NCBI GenBank assembly: GCA_902583715.1
Contig: CACHXC010000003.1
Coordinates: 1-64,000, forward strand
DNA: 64,000 nt
Origin: an uncultured SAR116 cluster alpha proteobacterium
GTDB taxonomy: Bacteria > Pseudomonadota > Alphaproteobacteria > Puniceispirillales > Puniceispirillaceae
Direction: 5' to 3'
Shown: positions 1 through 9,578 of the stretch, in pieces
How the letters are laid out: each line of letters starts with the position of its first letter
Position numbering within the stretch: the first letter of the stretch is position 1
Notes under the pieces: generated by a model
What the model saw: only the letters and a program-made list of their open reading frames with translations
Told to the model about the DNA's origin: nothing
Database searches by the model: none
Made by a program: the position numbers and the translations under genes

Positions 1-1
1 G

Positions 2-388
2 CATGGGTTGAAGGCAATTGCCCGCATTGTGGTCAGCGCAACGGCTGGTGTGGCACCGCGCGTCATGGGAATTGGTCCAGTGCCAGCCAGCCAAAAGGCA
101 TTGGCCAAAGCTGGCCTAACCATTGATGACATGGATGTGATTGAAATTAATGAAGCCTTCGCCGCGCAGGCATTGGCCTGCCTTCGCGCGCTTGGTATTG
201 CCGATGACGCGCCGCACGTAAACCCAAATGGTGGGGCGATTGCACTTGGTCATCCGCTTGGTATGTCTGGGGCGCGGTTAGTGCTGACAGCGGCTTATCA
301 ACTGAAACGCCGCGGTGGCCGCTATGCGCTCTGCACCATGTGTATAGGTGTAGGTCAGGGCATGGCATTGATTCTTGAGGCCTGCTGA
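2..388 (+). CDS. Thiolase (acetyl-CoA acyltransferase), C-terminal part; 5' end outside window
   Basis: The reading frame is open to the left edge, so only about the last 128 residues are visible. They form the C-terminal domain of a thiolase, which cleaves 3-oxoacyl-CoA with CoA or condenses acetyl-CoA units. Visible signatures are the NEAFAAQ stretch, the GHPLG box with its active-site His, and the closing C-x-G-x-G-x-G box (CIGVGQG) with the Cys that acts as general base. The order and spacing are typical of the PcaF/acetyl-CoA acetyltransferase group, but the nucleophilic Cys domain is off the window, so the exact substrate cannot be given. A beta-ketoadipate role is possible given the many CoA-dependent catabolic genes nearby; that is inference. 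Confidence 0.9.
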   Translation, partial: HGLKAIARIVVSATAGVAPRVMGIGPVPASQKALAKAGLTIDDMDVIEINEAFAAQALACLRALGIADDAPHVNPNGGAIALGHPLGMSGARLVLTAAYQLKRRGGRYALCTMCIGVGQGMALILEAC

Positions 389-666
389 TAATACTTTGGG
401 CTAACAATAAACCAATTTTTAGCTAAAAATTTATCCATGATAACTTACGCAAGCGAATTTGGGTCCTTTCACATTTGGTTTTTATTTGGCCTGATTGATT
501 GTGCGTTGATTTGCCATTCACTGTTTGTTCCTATGTACTACCAAATTGATTAATTCCCATTCTTCAACGTGCCTTGAGTCAAGTGAGACGGTGGAACGAA
601 GATGAAAGTAAGATTATAGTTTTATTGAGATGTTGTTTTTAAAATTATTTTTGTGAGGTTAATGTT
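389..666. other. AT-rich intergenic region, no gene seen
   Basis: This 278-base stretch separates the thiolase from the flavin oxidoreductase. I see no credible reading frame or RNA gene. It contains an 18-base AT-rich perfect palindrome (414-431) just after the thiolase stop, and a GAGG ribosome-binding site at 655-658 that serves the downstream GTG start. It presumably holds the promoter of the next gene, but no clear -35/-10 pair stands out. Confidence 0.5.
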
Positions 667-1899
667 GTGACGTCATCCAGCGCAAACAATCTGGACACCA
701 GGCCTTTGCTTTTCACTCCCATAAAGATATGCGGATTGGTGATTCGTAATCGGATAATTGCATCGCCAATGTGCCAGTATCTGTCAGTTGATGGAGCGCC
801 GAATGACTGGCAACTGATGCATCTCGGCAGGCTTGCGATTGGCGGTTGCGGAATCGTTTTTGGAGAGGAAACAGCTGTTGAGCCGGATGGGCGTAAAACG
901 CATAATTGTGCAGGACTTTACAAGCAAAGCCATGTCGCCTCTTATCGCAAGATTACTGATATGATAAGGTCTAATGGTGCCTTGCCTGCCATACAGCTCG
1001 GTCATTCTGGTCGCAAAGGTTCATGTCACGACGCGATGAGAGATTGGCGCGCGCTCAACAACTCCGATGCAGAAAATGACCTTCCGCCGTGGCAGGTGAT
1101 GACGCCGACAGCTGCTCTTAGTCCACCTCGGCCAATTCCGCATAAAGAAATGGACCAAGATGATATAAACCGTGTGGTTGACGATTTCAGAACAGCAACA
1201 AAGCGAAGCATCGACGCCGGGTATGACATTGTAGAGATCCATGGTGCGCATGGTTATTTAATCCATCAATTTCTATCGGCAACGTCGAATCAGAGAAAAG
1301 ATAATTATGGTGGCTCATTAGCTAATCGAATGCGATTTGCTGTCGAAGTAGCCGCTGCAGTGCGTGAGGAATGGCCAAAGCAAAGACCTGTGTTCTTTCG
1401 GCTATCAGCTGTTGATGGGAAAGGTGGTAGCTGGACATTAGCCGACTCTATCTCACTAGCTGCGGCTCTGCGCGAAGTTGGCATTGACATGATTGATGTA
1501 TCGTCTGGTGGCATCACTGGATCTAGCAATATGCCAATGGTGCCGCGTATACCTGCCTATCAAGCTCGTTTTGCTAGCCGGATTCGGCATCAAGCCAATA
1601 TTGGCACAATTGCAGTTGGCGGTATCACAACACCGCAACAAGCTGAGGATATTCTGAGATCGGGTAAAGCTGATATGATCGCTATGGCGCGCGAGCTTCT
1701 ATGGAATGCTGATTGGCCGGCGCACGCGGCTCAAAGTCTAGGACTTGACGACCCATTTTCATATTTGCCAACTGGATATGCCCATCGCTTGCGACAGCGT
1801 GAAAGTCAGAAACAAATGAACATTAATCAAGATGCCAAGCTGATTGAAAAAAATTTTAATTTTTTTCTGCACGCCAGCAAGTCAGATAGTGGTCCATAA
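667..1899 (+). CDS. NADH:flavin oxidoreductase, Old Yellow Enzyme (YqjM/NamA) class
   Basis: A 410-residue FMN-dependent TIM-barrel oxidoreductase of the Old Yellow Enzyme family, which reduces activated C=C bonds with NAD(P)H. Visible motifs are SPMCQY near residue 36 (the class III OYE cysteine that tunes FMN), QLGHSGRK near 115, the HGAHGYLIHQF substrate/FMN box near 193, and YGGS..NR just after. It starts with GTG at 667, preceded by GAGG at 8 bases spacing; no better start lies near. The C-terminal tail of about 40 residues beyond the barrel is poorly conserved-looking. It is monocistronic and convergent with the acyl-CoA synthetase. The natural substrate cannot be read from sequence. 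Confidence 0.9.
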   Translation: MTSSSANNLDTRPLLFTPIKICGLVIRNRIIASPMCQYLSVDGAPNDWQLMHLGRLAIGGCGIVFGEETAVEPDGRKTHNCAGLYKQSHVASYRKITDMIRSNGALPAIQLGHSGRKGSCHDAMRDWRALNNSDAENDLPPWQVMTPTAALSPPRPIPHKEMDQDDINRVVDDFRTATKRSIDAGYDIVEIHGAHGYLIHQFLSATSNQRKDNYGGSLANRMRFAVEVAAAVREEWPKQRPVFFRLSAVDGKGGSWTLADSISLAAALREVGIDMIDVSSGGITGSSNMPMVPRIPAYQARFASRIRHQANIGTIAVGGITTPQQAEDILRSGKADMIAMARELLWNADWPAHAAQSLGLDDPFSYLPTGYAHRLRQRESQKQMNINQDAKLIEKNFNFFLHASKSDSGP

Positions 1900-1950
1900 T
1901 GCTCTTATGATATCAGCGAAGTTCTTTTTGAACTGGCACTTGTATGCAGA

Positions 1951-4095
1951 TCATGCTGGCGCTGCAATTCTGATCAATGCGTCGACCATTACAACCTTAT
2001 TCTCACAAATAATTAGTGGGTTAATTTCTGCCTCTATAATTTGATCAAATTGACTGAATTGTGAAATTGCAGTTATGGCTTGTGCCAATTTTTCAAAATC
2101 CGTAGCGGGCCCCCCTCGATAGCCCTTCAGGCCAACAAATCCTTTAACCTCGGCAATCATTTCATGCGCGGTAGCAAGAGTTACGGGGGCTGGACGCAGA
2201 CTGATATCCTGGTAGATTTCTGTGAACACACCACCGGCGCCAACTGTGATTATTGGACCGACTAAATTATCACGGTGAAGTCCTATTATTGCCTCACCAA
2301 GACCAGAGACCATTTCTTGTAATAAAACGCCTTCAATATGAGCGCGTGGCGCACTGGTTTGAATTGTATTTAACATTTTTGAAATGCCGATTGAGAGTGC
2401 TGATTTATTTTCTATGTTGAGAATTATGGCGCCATGTTCGGATTTATGAGGTATATCTGACGACACTAACTTGACCGCGAGCGGGTAACCAAGGTTACTG
2501 TCCGCTGCCCTTTGCGGCGCAATTTCAGACAAGTCGTCCTGAGTTGGAATAAACACCTGATTTGGCCCGGCGATTCCAGCTGCAGAAAATAATGAACGAC
2601 TATCAACCTCATTCAAAATGCCACCAGTGCTAGTTCTTGTTTTATTGATAATGCCGTGAAACGCACGATCTATCGCTGCTGTATCAAGGTTGCCAATGTC
2701 AGATTGGCGTGGGTCAATTTTTGTTTGAGAAAGAAACATAGAAATACAATCTGCACAGCTCTCAACAGTTGAAAAACATGGTATGCCCTCTGCTTCAAGC
2801 ATGGTGATTGACTCTCTCGCAATTGGAAGAGGGAAGGCGACAACTGGAGCGCCAGTGGGCATTTCTTTCACAGCATCGATGATTGGTTTCACTGCCAATT
2901 CAGGGTTGAATTGTGCTGATGAGCCAATTGCTACAACAATCAATCCGGATTCAGGATCGCTTATCAGCTGGGAAATTGCCAGCTTCATCACATGATACTG
3001 CGCGCCAGCAAGTGTCACATCTACGAGTTTGCCAGTGCCGTGGGGAATATTGTGTTCACGAAAGAATTTTTTTGAGTTTGTGCTTAGTCCGACGACATCA
3101 ACACCTCTGAGGCAAAGCTGATCAACGACCATCGCGCCGCCACCACCTGTTGTTGTGATTACGATAGCGTGGTTTGGTCGCCCATGAAATTGAGAACATT
3201 TTTTGAGCAGTGCAGGCGCCTCGAATAGCGCGTCAAACTGGCTCACCTCAGAGACATTGTGGTGGGAGAAAAATGCACTCACAGCCGCGGCTTCACCAGT
3301 CATAGCGCCAGTGTGTGATACTGCCAGTGCCTGCCCTTCGTGAGATTTGCCGAGCATATATGCCACAATTGGCTTGCCAAGACATTTTGCTGCAGCGGCA
3401 AAAGCCGCAAATTTTTCAGCGTTTCGTAACGTTTCTAGAAACAGCACGAACCCATCAATTTCTGGATTTTCGACCATGGTCATACCAATCGATCCCACAC
3501 ATGATTGGGCTTCGTTGCCTAGCGATATCAACGCGGAAAATCCGATATCGCGCGCCTCGCCTCTGGAGAGCAACGTACCGATTAGGCTACCACTATGCGA
3601 TAAAACTGCTAATCGGCCACGCCGCAAACTGTCAGCTTTAAATGCTGCATTGGTGGTGCAAATAAATCCATTTTCCGTATTAGCTACACCCATTGAGTTG
3701 GGCCCAATCATCATCAAATCGGCAGAGTTTGCCTTAGCAACTAATCTTGCTTGACGCTCACGACCCGTTTCACCCGCTTCGGCAAAACCATCAGCGAGAA
3801 TGGTTACTACTGATACACCAGCAGCAATACAGTCATCTAATACTGCCTCGACTAATTCTGAGTTGAGTAAAATATAAGCGTGATCAACTTTCTCAGGAAT
3901 CGAAGAGACAGTTGGGAACGCAGTTTGACCCTGCACCTGCTTACGTAGTGGGTTTACAAGATAGATATTGCCAGAAAATTTGTGCTGTTTGCAAAATTGT
4001 AGAGGCCTTGCCGTCAATTTTTTTGGGTCATTGGATACGCCAATCAAAGCGACGTTATGAGGCGCGATAAGCGCTTGAGCATGATCAACCGTCAT
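1951..4095 (-). CDS. Acetate--CoA ligase family protein (NDP-forming acyl-CoA synthetase)
   Basis: A 714-residue single-chain acyl-CoA synthetase (NDP-forming), which makes an acyl-CoA from acid, CoA and ATP through a phospho-His intermediate, or runs the reverse. Domains in order are a CoA-binding Rossmann domain (residues about 1-130), succinyl-CoA-ligase-like flavodoxin domains with a HSGS and a SHTGA box (the latter carries the expected catalytic His near residue 260), and a C-terminal ATP-grasp domain (about 490-714). The ATG at 4095 was chosen because the family begins directly with the CoA-binding domain. Longer in-frame starts lie inside the upstream acyl-CoA dehydrogenase. The start overlaps that gene's end by 11 bases, so translation is probably coupled. 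The acid substrate is unknown. Confidence 0.88.
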   Translation of the reverse strand: MTVDHAQALIAPHNVALIGVSNDPKKLTARPLQFCKQHKFSGNIYLVNPLRKQVQGQTAFPTVSSIPEKVDHAYILLNSELVEAVLDDCIAAGVSVVTILADGFAEAGETGRERQARLVAKANSADLMMIGPNSMGVANTENGFICTTNAAFKADSLRRGRLAVLSHSGSLIGTLLSRGEARDIGFSALISLGNEAQSCVGSIGMTMVENPEIDGFVLFLETLRNAEKFAAFAAAAKCLGKPIVAYMLGKSHEGQALAVSHTGAMTGEAAAVSAFFSHHNVSEVSQFDALFEAPALLKKCSQFHGRPNHAIVITTTGGGGAMVVDQLCLRGVDVVGLSTNSKKFFREHNIPHGTGKLVDVTLAGAQYHVMKLAISQLISDPESGLIVVAIGSSAQFNPELAVKPIIDAVKEMPTGAPVVAFPLPIARESITMLEAEGIPCFSTVESCADCISMFLSQTKIDPRQSDIGNLDTAAIDRAFHGIINKTRTSTGGILNEVDSRSLFSAAGIAGPNQVFIPTQDDLSEIAPQRAADSNLGYPLAVKLVSSDIPHKSEHGAIILNIENKSALSIGISKMLNTIQTSAPRAHIEGVLLQEMVSGLGEAIIGLHRDNLVGPIITVGAGGVFTEIYQDISLRPAPVTLATAHEMIAEVKGFVGLKGYRGGPATDFEKLAQAITAISQFSQFDQIIEAEINPLIICENKVVMVDALIRIAAPA

Positions 4096-5263
4096 GGCGT
4101 TTTTGTGAGGACGGTTTTGACGGTCTCTGAGAGAATCGTCGCTCAAAAATTGCCTCAGCAATCCGATTTTTGAGAATTTCCGTTGACCCTCCTGCAATCA
4201 TCCAGCCGCGGGTACGCCTAAGGCAATATTGGACAATGCTATCATCACTGAACCCAAGTGCGCCCATTACTTGCAGTGACTCGTTAGCTGCAAAGAAACC
4301 AGCATCATTACAGGCTAGTTTAGCAAGTGCTGACTCGTGTGCGGATGGTAGGTCGTTTTCAGCGTTTGTAACAGCTCGCATCAGCAGTAACTGAGCTGCT
4401 TCAAGCCGCATTTGCATTTCGGCAAATTTCCATTGCAGGCCCTGAAATTCACACAAGTTACGACCAAACTGTTTCCGAGTTTTTGCGTGTTCACAAGCCT
4501 CCATAAAGGCCTTTTTCCCCACAGCAACAGCCCGCGCCGCATTACCCAGTCGCTCTACATTAAATCCAGAAATCTGCTTTTTGAACCCACCGGGTCCGAG
4601 TAGAATGTTGGTTTTTGGAATACGGCAATTGTTAAAATAGAGTGGAGACCAAGACTCTCCATTCATATACCGATATGATGGCCCAATATCAAATCCCCCG
4701 GTGCCTTTCTCAACTATGGCTGAGCCTATGTTATCAATGCCTGGGCCAAATCTTAGGTATATCAGAAATAAATTAGCTTCGACGCTGTTTGTCCCAAAAA
4801 CCTTGTTACCATTTATTAGAAAATCGTCACCATCTGGTGTCGCGGATGTTTGAAGATCTGTGACCGATGAACCTGCATCAGGCTCAGACATGCCAACAGA
4901 GATAATCCCTTTTCCAGCCAGTAATTCAGGTAAAAATTGCTTCAGTTGATCCTCGCTTGCATATTCGGCAAAGGTTCGTATTGCACCAAAATTTCCAGCT
5001 TGAATAACATCAGCACTTCGTGGACAAAACTCTGCAACGGCTTGAATGGCTAGAACGGCATCCATGAGGGTGCCACCAACCCCTCCTTTATTCTCGGGAA
5101 TTGTTATCCCAAGTAAGCCCATTTTGCTAAATTGTTGTGCCACATCCCATGGATAACTATCACTATTTGCTCTCGCCACAGAGCCTGCAGCAAGCTCATT
5201 TTCTGCAAATTTTCTCACTGACTCATAGAAAATATTCTGATCTTGGGTAAATTCAAAGTCCAT
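4085..5263 (-). CDS. Acyl-CoA dehydrogenase family protein
   Basis: A 392-residue FAD flavoprotein with the three acyl-CoA dehydrogenase domains: a helical N-domain beginning DFEFTQDQ, a middle beta domain with SEPDAGSS near residue 127, and a C-terminal helical domain with KTRKQFGR near 260 and a glycine-rich FAD/CoA segment before the end. It oxidises an acyl-CoA to the 2,3-enoyl-CoA and passes electrons to ETF. It is the first gene of a two-gene operon with the NDP-forming acyl-CoA synthetase, which suggests activation of an acid followed by dehydrogenation. The last residues after the ERRF segment form a short unstructured tail whose codons overlap the next gene. Confidence 0.92.
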   Translation of the reverse strand: MDFEFTQDQNIFYESVRKFAENELAAGSVARANSDSYPWDVAQQFSKMGLLGITIPENKGGVGGTLMDAVLAIQAVAEFCPRSADVIQAGNFGAIRTFAEYASEDQLKQFLPELLAGKGIISVGMSEPDAGSSVTDLQTSATPDGDDFLINGNKVFGTNSVEANLFLIYLRFGPGIDNIGSAIVEKGTGGFDIGPSYRYMNGESWSPLYFNNCRIPKTNILLGPGGFKKQISGFNVERLGNAARAVAVGKKAFMEACEHAKTRKQFGRNLCEFQGLQWKFAEMQMRLEAAQLLLMRAVTNAENDLPSAHESALAKLACNDAGFFAANESLQVMGALGFSDDSIVQYCLRRTRGWMIAGGSTEILKNRIAEAIFERRFSQRPSKPSSQKRHDG

Positions 5264-5502
5264 GTGAATGTCAAGCTGTTGTTTTCATAAGGTGGAGTAA
5301 CTGTCTTTGAGTGGCCTTGGCGTTTTTAATATTATTAGCGCAGATAGCTTGTTGCGCGCGACGAAATAAAAGATAGAGATTAAACTTAATTAATATCATT
5401 GTCACCGCTCTCCGTAAGTTTCATCATTGGGACGCACAAAATGGAATTGTTTCCCTAGTTGATGAGGATCACTAATCCCCAGCGAATACTGAAGGTGCGT
5501 AA

Positions 5503-6858
5503 ATGACTGTAACCGAACAAATAGCAGAATACATTTGTGATGAGTTTAGCCGCCCGTTGTCAGATACAACAATACACCATGCTAAGCGCGCAGTTATAGA
5601 TTGGTTTGCTGCTATGTATTCTGGCTCGATACAAGAGCCAAACCCAATGCTACGTGAGTCATTGATAAATACAGACGACGCTCAACAAGCACTTATTTTT
5701 CCAGAAGGCCAATTTTCGACTGCCAGAACCGCTGCTTTTTTAAATGGTGCTAGCGCGCATACCTCAGAATTTGACGATATTTTCCGAGATGGCGGATTTC
5801 ATCCGGGATGCGCAACGATCGCTGCAGCTTTGGCAGTGGCTCAGCACCATAAACAGGCAGGCTTAGTTTTTTTGCGAGCAGTTATCGCAGGGTATGAGGT
5901 CAGTAGCCGTATAAGCTCAGCAATGGGGCGTGATCACTATCGTTTTTGGCATACCACTGGTACCATCGCGACCTTTGGTGCCGCAGCCGCAGCCGCGTTG
6001 TTGCTTAAGCTTGACCGCCACCAAACGGCGCATGCGTTGTCAACATCGGCAACTCTGGCAGCAGGGTTGCAGCAGGCATTCCGATCAGATGGCATGAGTA
6101 AACCACTGCATTCTGCCCATGCAGCTGAAATTGGTGTAATGGCGGCGATGGTCGCAGCCAAAGGGGTGACGGGCGCCCTTGATGTTCTTGAGGGGCCAGT
6201 CGGTATGGGCATGGCTATGAGTGGCGCTGCTGATTGGACAAAAGCAACCGCTGGGCTCTCTGAGAACTATAATATAGAGGCAATAACTTTTAAAAATCAT
6301 GGTTGTTGCGGGCATACATTTGCCGCCATTGATGGAATCCTTGCACTTATGACATCTACGCAGATTAAGGCGCATGAGGTTGCTAGCATTGATATTGCGA
6401 CTTATGGGCCGGCAGTTTCTGTGACTGACAGATCAAATCCACAAACATCCCAAGAGTGTAAATTTTCTATGCAATATGTGGTTGCACATGCCGCCTATTT
6501 TGGTAGCGTACGGATTGACGCGTTTGAATTGGTGCGCATGCAAAATCCAGAAATTAGGGCGCTAATGCCAAAGATTAGTTTGACTGTTGACCAAGAGATT
6601 GACGATCAATTCCCAACTCGTCGGGCGGCCCGGGTTACTGTCATCTCAAAGGCTGGTGATGTTTTTACTCATGATCAGCATACGCGAAAGGGCGACCCTG
6701 ACCTGCCCTTAAGTGATGAAGAGCTTGATGAAAAATTTGTTGAGCTAACATTGCCGGTTCTGGGAACTCAATCGGCAGATAAATTGCTACAGCATTTGTG
6801 GCGTTTAGATCAAATTGATCTTTCGGCATGTCTTACGTATGCAATCCCATCAGAATGA
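5503..6858 (+). CDS. MmgE/PrpD family protein
   Basis: A 451-residue member of the MmgE/PrpD family, which includes 2-methylcitrate dehydratase and cis-aconitate decarboxylase. The N-terminal all-helical domain carries the family segments around AVIDWFAAMYSG (near residue 30), AFLNGASAHTSEFDD (near 85) and HPGC (near 98). A C-terminal alpha/beta domain follows, with KNHGCCGHTFAAID near residue 266. A GAAGGTG ribosome-binding site lies 6 bases before the ATG. The gene stands alone, divergent from the acyl-CoA dehydrogenase operon. With two PrpF-family genes in the window it hints at tricarballylate, methylcitrate or related acid chemistry, but substrate assignment in this family from sequence alone is unsafe. 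Confidence 0.88.
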   Translation: MTVTEQIAEYICDEFSRPLSDTTIHHAKRAVIDWFAAMYSGSIQEPNPMLRESLINTDDAQQALIFPEGQFSTARTAAFLNGASAHTSEFDDIFRDGGFHPGCATIAAALAVAQHHKQAGLVFLRAVIAGYEVSSRISSAMGRDHYRFWHTTGTIATFGAAAAAALLLKLDRHQTAHALSTSATLAAGLQQAFRSDGMSKPLHSAHAAEIGVMAAMVAAKGVTGALDVLEGPVGMGMAMSGAADWTKATAGLSENYNIEAITFKNHGCCGHTFAAIDGILALMTSTQIKAHEVASIDIATYGPAVSVTDRSNPQTSQECKFSMQYVVAHAAYFGSVRIDAFELVRMQNPEIRALMPKISLTVDQEIDDQFPTRRAARVTVISKAGDVFTHDQHTRKGDPDLPLSDEELDEKFVELTLPVLGTQSADKLLQHLWRLDQIDLSACLTYAIPSE

Positions 6859-7019
6859 GAATTCCCATTTTTAATTAACATATCGCAGCGATCGTCCAAG
6901 TCCGGATCGATTGGCGCAGTTTCTGCAAACCCAAGTTAGAATCAAGGCTAAACAAATAAATTTGCCCATTTGAGCTATGTTTCTTTTATTCGAATAACAA
7001 ATACTAATGGTAGGTTTAA

Positions 7020-7556
7020 TTACGATTTATCCTCAATGCTCGGAATATCAAAGGCTTTAATTGTCATTGAGATGAGGGCGTAATATCCAAGTAGCCCGAT
7101 GAGATCGACGGTTGCTTCGACACCCAAAATTTTGACTACCTGATTGTAGGTATTGTCGGAGAGTTGTCTGGTTATGTTTATCTCCCGTGTAACTCTATAA
7201 ACTATTTCTTCATCCTTGCTGACAAAACTGGGTGTTTGATCCGCATAGAGAGAGTCAACGATTGAGCGATCAACACCCCCAGCGAGAGCATGTGGGACAT
7301 GGGCTTGCCATTCAAATCCAGCATCCCAGATACGCGCGGTTGTTAAAATCGCCAATTCAGACAACCTAGGCTCTAAACTCGTGTCGTATCGACAATATTG
7401 GCCTAGGCTTTGTGCTCTATCTGCCAGTTCTGGTCGATAGAGCCAAATAGCCAGAGGGCCTCTGACCTGACCACGTGGGCCAGATACTATTTCGTCATGA
7501 ATTTGCTTTTGCCTCTCTGTCATATCATTATTTTCTATTGTTTGAAGCCGTGCCAT
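7020..7556 (-). CDS. Carboxymuconolactone decarboxylase (CMD) family protein
   Basis: A 178-residue all-helical protein of the CMD/AhpD fold. The region ELAILTTARIWDAGFEWQAHVPHA (near residues 66-90) is the family core with its conserved Glu and His. There is no CxxC pair, so it is not an AhpD-type peroxidase partner. The start is supported by a GGAG site 8 bases upstream. It is the last gene of a minus-strand operon (PrpF, 2-hydroxyacid dehydrogenase, quinone oxidoreductase, CMD). True 4-carboxymuconolactone decarboxylases are shorter (about 130 residues), so this is better left at family level. Confidence 0.85.
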   Translation of the reverse strand: MARLQTIENNDMTERQKQIHDEIVSGPRGQVRGPLAIWLYRPELADRAQSLGQYCRYDTSLEPRLSELAILTTARIWDAGFEWQAHVPHALAGGVDRSIVDSLYADQTPSFVSKDEEIVYRVTREINITRQLSDNTYNQVVKILGVEATVDLIGLLGYYALISMTIKAFDIPSIEDKS

Positions 7557-7588
7557 TACGAAATCTCCGTCAGTTTGGGATCATAATT

Positions 7589-8599
7589 TTAAATGCTTTC
7601 AGAATAGAGAATAATTTTGCCGATATGCTCGCTTGACTCCATCAGTCTGTGAGCATCCGCAGCTTTTGAAAAAGGGAACGTAGCAAATGTCTCGGTGGTA
7701 ATTTCAGAGTTTGCGAACATTGGCCAAACGGCTTTTTCCAATGCTCGGCATATATTTGCTTTTTCATGAATTGACCGCGGCCGCATTCGTGAGCCGGTGA
7801 TAGTCAAATGTTTACTGTGGACGAGGCCAAAATCCACCGTTGCTGTCTTGCCAGCTGGTAGATTAATGATCACCAATCGACCACCATGCGCCAATAGGCC
7901 AACTTCGCGGGGCAAATAGTCACCACCAACAATATCGACTACAACATCAACACCTCGACCATTTGTCTGATCATAACATACTTTGGCAAAGTCTTGCTCG
8001 CGATAATTAATGGCATAATCAGCTCCAAACCGGCTAATGGCCAAACACTTTTCTGCTGTCCTTGCCGTTGCAAATACAATCGCGCCAAATGCCTTTGCCA
8101 ATTTTATGCCGGCATATCCAATACCGCTTGTACCGCCCTGAATCAAAACAGTCTCACCAGCTCTTAGTGCACAACGATCAATCATATTGGCCCATACCGT
8201 GCAGAACACTTCTGGTATGCCGGCGGCATCAATAATATCAACATTTTTGGGCACGGGCATACACTGCTCCTCTGGCGCGACAGCATAATCTGCATAGCCA
8301 CCTCCAATCAAAAGCGCACATACCTTGTCCTCTGGTTTAAAACGCTTACAGCGGTATCCTGTATCAACAATCTCCCCAGATACCTCTAGGCCCATTATGT
8401 CCGGTGCACCGGGTGGCAACGGGTATTTGCCCTGACGCTCTTTTAAATCTGCGCCATTCACGCCGGCGGCATATACTTTTATTAAAACCTCATTTGGCTG
8501 CATTTTAGGAACTGATTTTGTTGCCAGAGTTAGAACATCGGGTCCGCCGGGTTTTGACGCGACAATTGCTCTCATGGTTTTAGCTATATTTTTAGACAT
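7589..8599 (-). CDS. Zn-independent medium-chain dehydrogenase, NADPH:quinone oxidoreductase (PIG3-like)
   Basis: A 336-residue medium-chain dehydrogenase/reductase of the quinone oxidoreductase branch. The N-terminal GroES-like domain runs to about residue 125, followed by a Rossmann domain with the cofactor loop GGTSGIGYAGIKLAK near 154. The structural and catalytic zinc cysteines of true alcohol dehydrogenases are not present in the expected places. It lies one base downstream of the hydroxyacid dehydrogenase stop, so the two are cotranscribed. Family members reduce quinones or alpha,beta-unsaturated carbonyls with NADPH; the substrate here is unknown. Translation could alternatively begin at an internal ATG eight codons later. 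Confidence 0.87.
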   Translation of the reverse strand: MSKNIAKTMRAIVASKPGGPDVLTLATKSVPKMQPNEVLIKVYAAGVNGADLKERQGKYPLPPGAPDIMGLEVSGEIVDTGYRCKRFKPEDKVCALLIGGGYADYAVAPEEQCMPVPKNVDIIDAAGIPEVFCTVWANMIDRCALRAGETVLIQGGTSGIGYAGIKLAKAFGAIVFATARTAEKCLAISRFGADYAINYREQDFAKVCYDQTNGRGVDVVVDIVGGDYLPREVGLLAHGGRLVIINLPAGKTATVDFGLVHSKHLTITGSRMRPRSIHEKANICRALEKAVWPMFANSEITTETFATFPFSKAADAHRLMESSEHIGKIILYSESI

Positions 8600-8600
8600 G

Positions 8601-9578
8601 TTATTTAACTTGCCAGATGTCGGGGTTCAGCATGTTGACTGGGCGCCCACAGGTCCATGATTTGACCTGCTCAAAAACTTCAGAGAATTGCATTTCAAAT
8701 TCGTCATCAGTGACAAAGCCGGTGTGGGGCGTTGCGATGATATTTGGATGACTTGCAAGCTCATCCTGTTGCCAGGTGATTGGTTCTTCATCAAATACAT
8801 CAACTGCTGCCTTGCCGGGTCGTCCAGAATTGAGTGCGTTCAGTAAAACACCTGAGCCTAAAAGTCCGCTCCGAGATGTGTTTACGAACAAACTGTTTGG
8901 CCTCATCTTGCCAAGGTCTGCCGCAGTGATTACGCCCTCGGTTGCAGAGTTGAGCCTGACATGCACTGACACGATATCATTCTCGGCAAAAAAAGCGGTG
9001 CGACTCTTAGCAACTGCATGGCCATCAGCCTTTGCCCTAGCTCGACCCTGATCAGAACCCCACCACTCCACTTGCATATTAAATGCTTTCGCATAATCTG
9101 CGACTTGTTTTGCGATACGTCCATAGCCATAAAGCCCAAGGCGTCGGCCGTACAATCCTCTGGCCATACCTTGCTGCCATTTACCATTTTGCAGGTTTTG
9201 CATCTGTTGTGGAATGTCTTTTACTGTGGCCATGATTAACGCCCATGTGTGTTCAGCTGCTGCAAAAGAGGGAGCGTGGGACCGTTTGCCAGCAGATACC
9301 AATACGCGATGATCTGAACAGGCCTGAATGTCTATATGCGGGCAGCTGCCAAACAAAGAGATGAACTTTAACTTCGGCAAACCCTCCAATAATGCGCGTG
9401 TGATTTGTGTACGCTCACGTATCAAAATAACAGCGTCGAATTGATCCAATTGTGCAATCCGATCTTCAGTCGTGCTGATGTAGTCTGAAAAAATTTTTAC
9501 ATCAAGATTGTTCAGCTTTGCAAAACAGGGCAATGTCCGCAATGACTCGGACCAGTCGTCAACTATCGCAATCTTCAA
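8601..9578 (-). CDS. D-2-hydroxyacid dehydrogenase family protein (TTG start)
   Basis: A 325-residue NAD-dependent D-2-hydroxyacid dehydrogenase. The Rossmann dinucleotide motif GLYGYGRIA lies near residue 148. The catalytic Arg is in NTSRSGLL (near 231), the Glu in FDEEPI (near 262) and the His in TPHTGF (near 283). I place the start at a TTG whose TTGA overlaps the TGA of the upstream PrpF gene. A GGAG site sits 7 bases before it and the protein then begins KIAIVDD, as family members do. Six extra residues would be added by a further upstream TTG with no site. It acts in the PrpF-quinone oxidoreductase-CMD operon, possibly oxidising or reducing a branched hydroxyacid. Confidence 0.87.
   Translation of the reverse strand: MKIAIVDDWSESLRTLPCFAKLNNLDVKIFSDYISTTEDRIAQLDQFDAVILIRERTQITRALLEGLPKLKFISLFGSCPHIDIQACSDHRVLVSAGKRSHAPSFAAAEHTWALIMATVKDIPQQMQNLQNGKWQQGMARGLYGRRLGLYGYGRIAKQVADYAKAFNMQVEWWGSDQGRARAKADGHAVAKSRTAFFAENDIVSVHVRLNSATEGVITAADLGKMRPNSLFVNTSRSGLLGSGVLLNALNSGRPGKAAVDVFDEEPITWQQDELASHPNIIATPHTGFVTDDEFEMQFSEVFEQVKSWTCGRPVNMLNPDIWQVK

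Noticed and set aside
4096-4197. Longer start for the NDP-forming acyl-CoA synthetase
   Set aside because: The extra residues lie inside the acyl-CoA dehydrogenase gene and do not resemble the family N-terminus.
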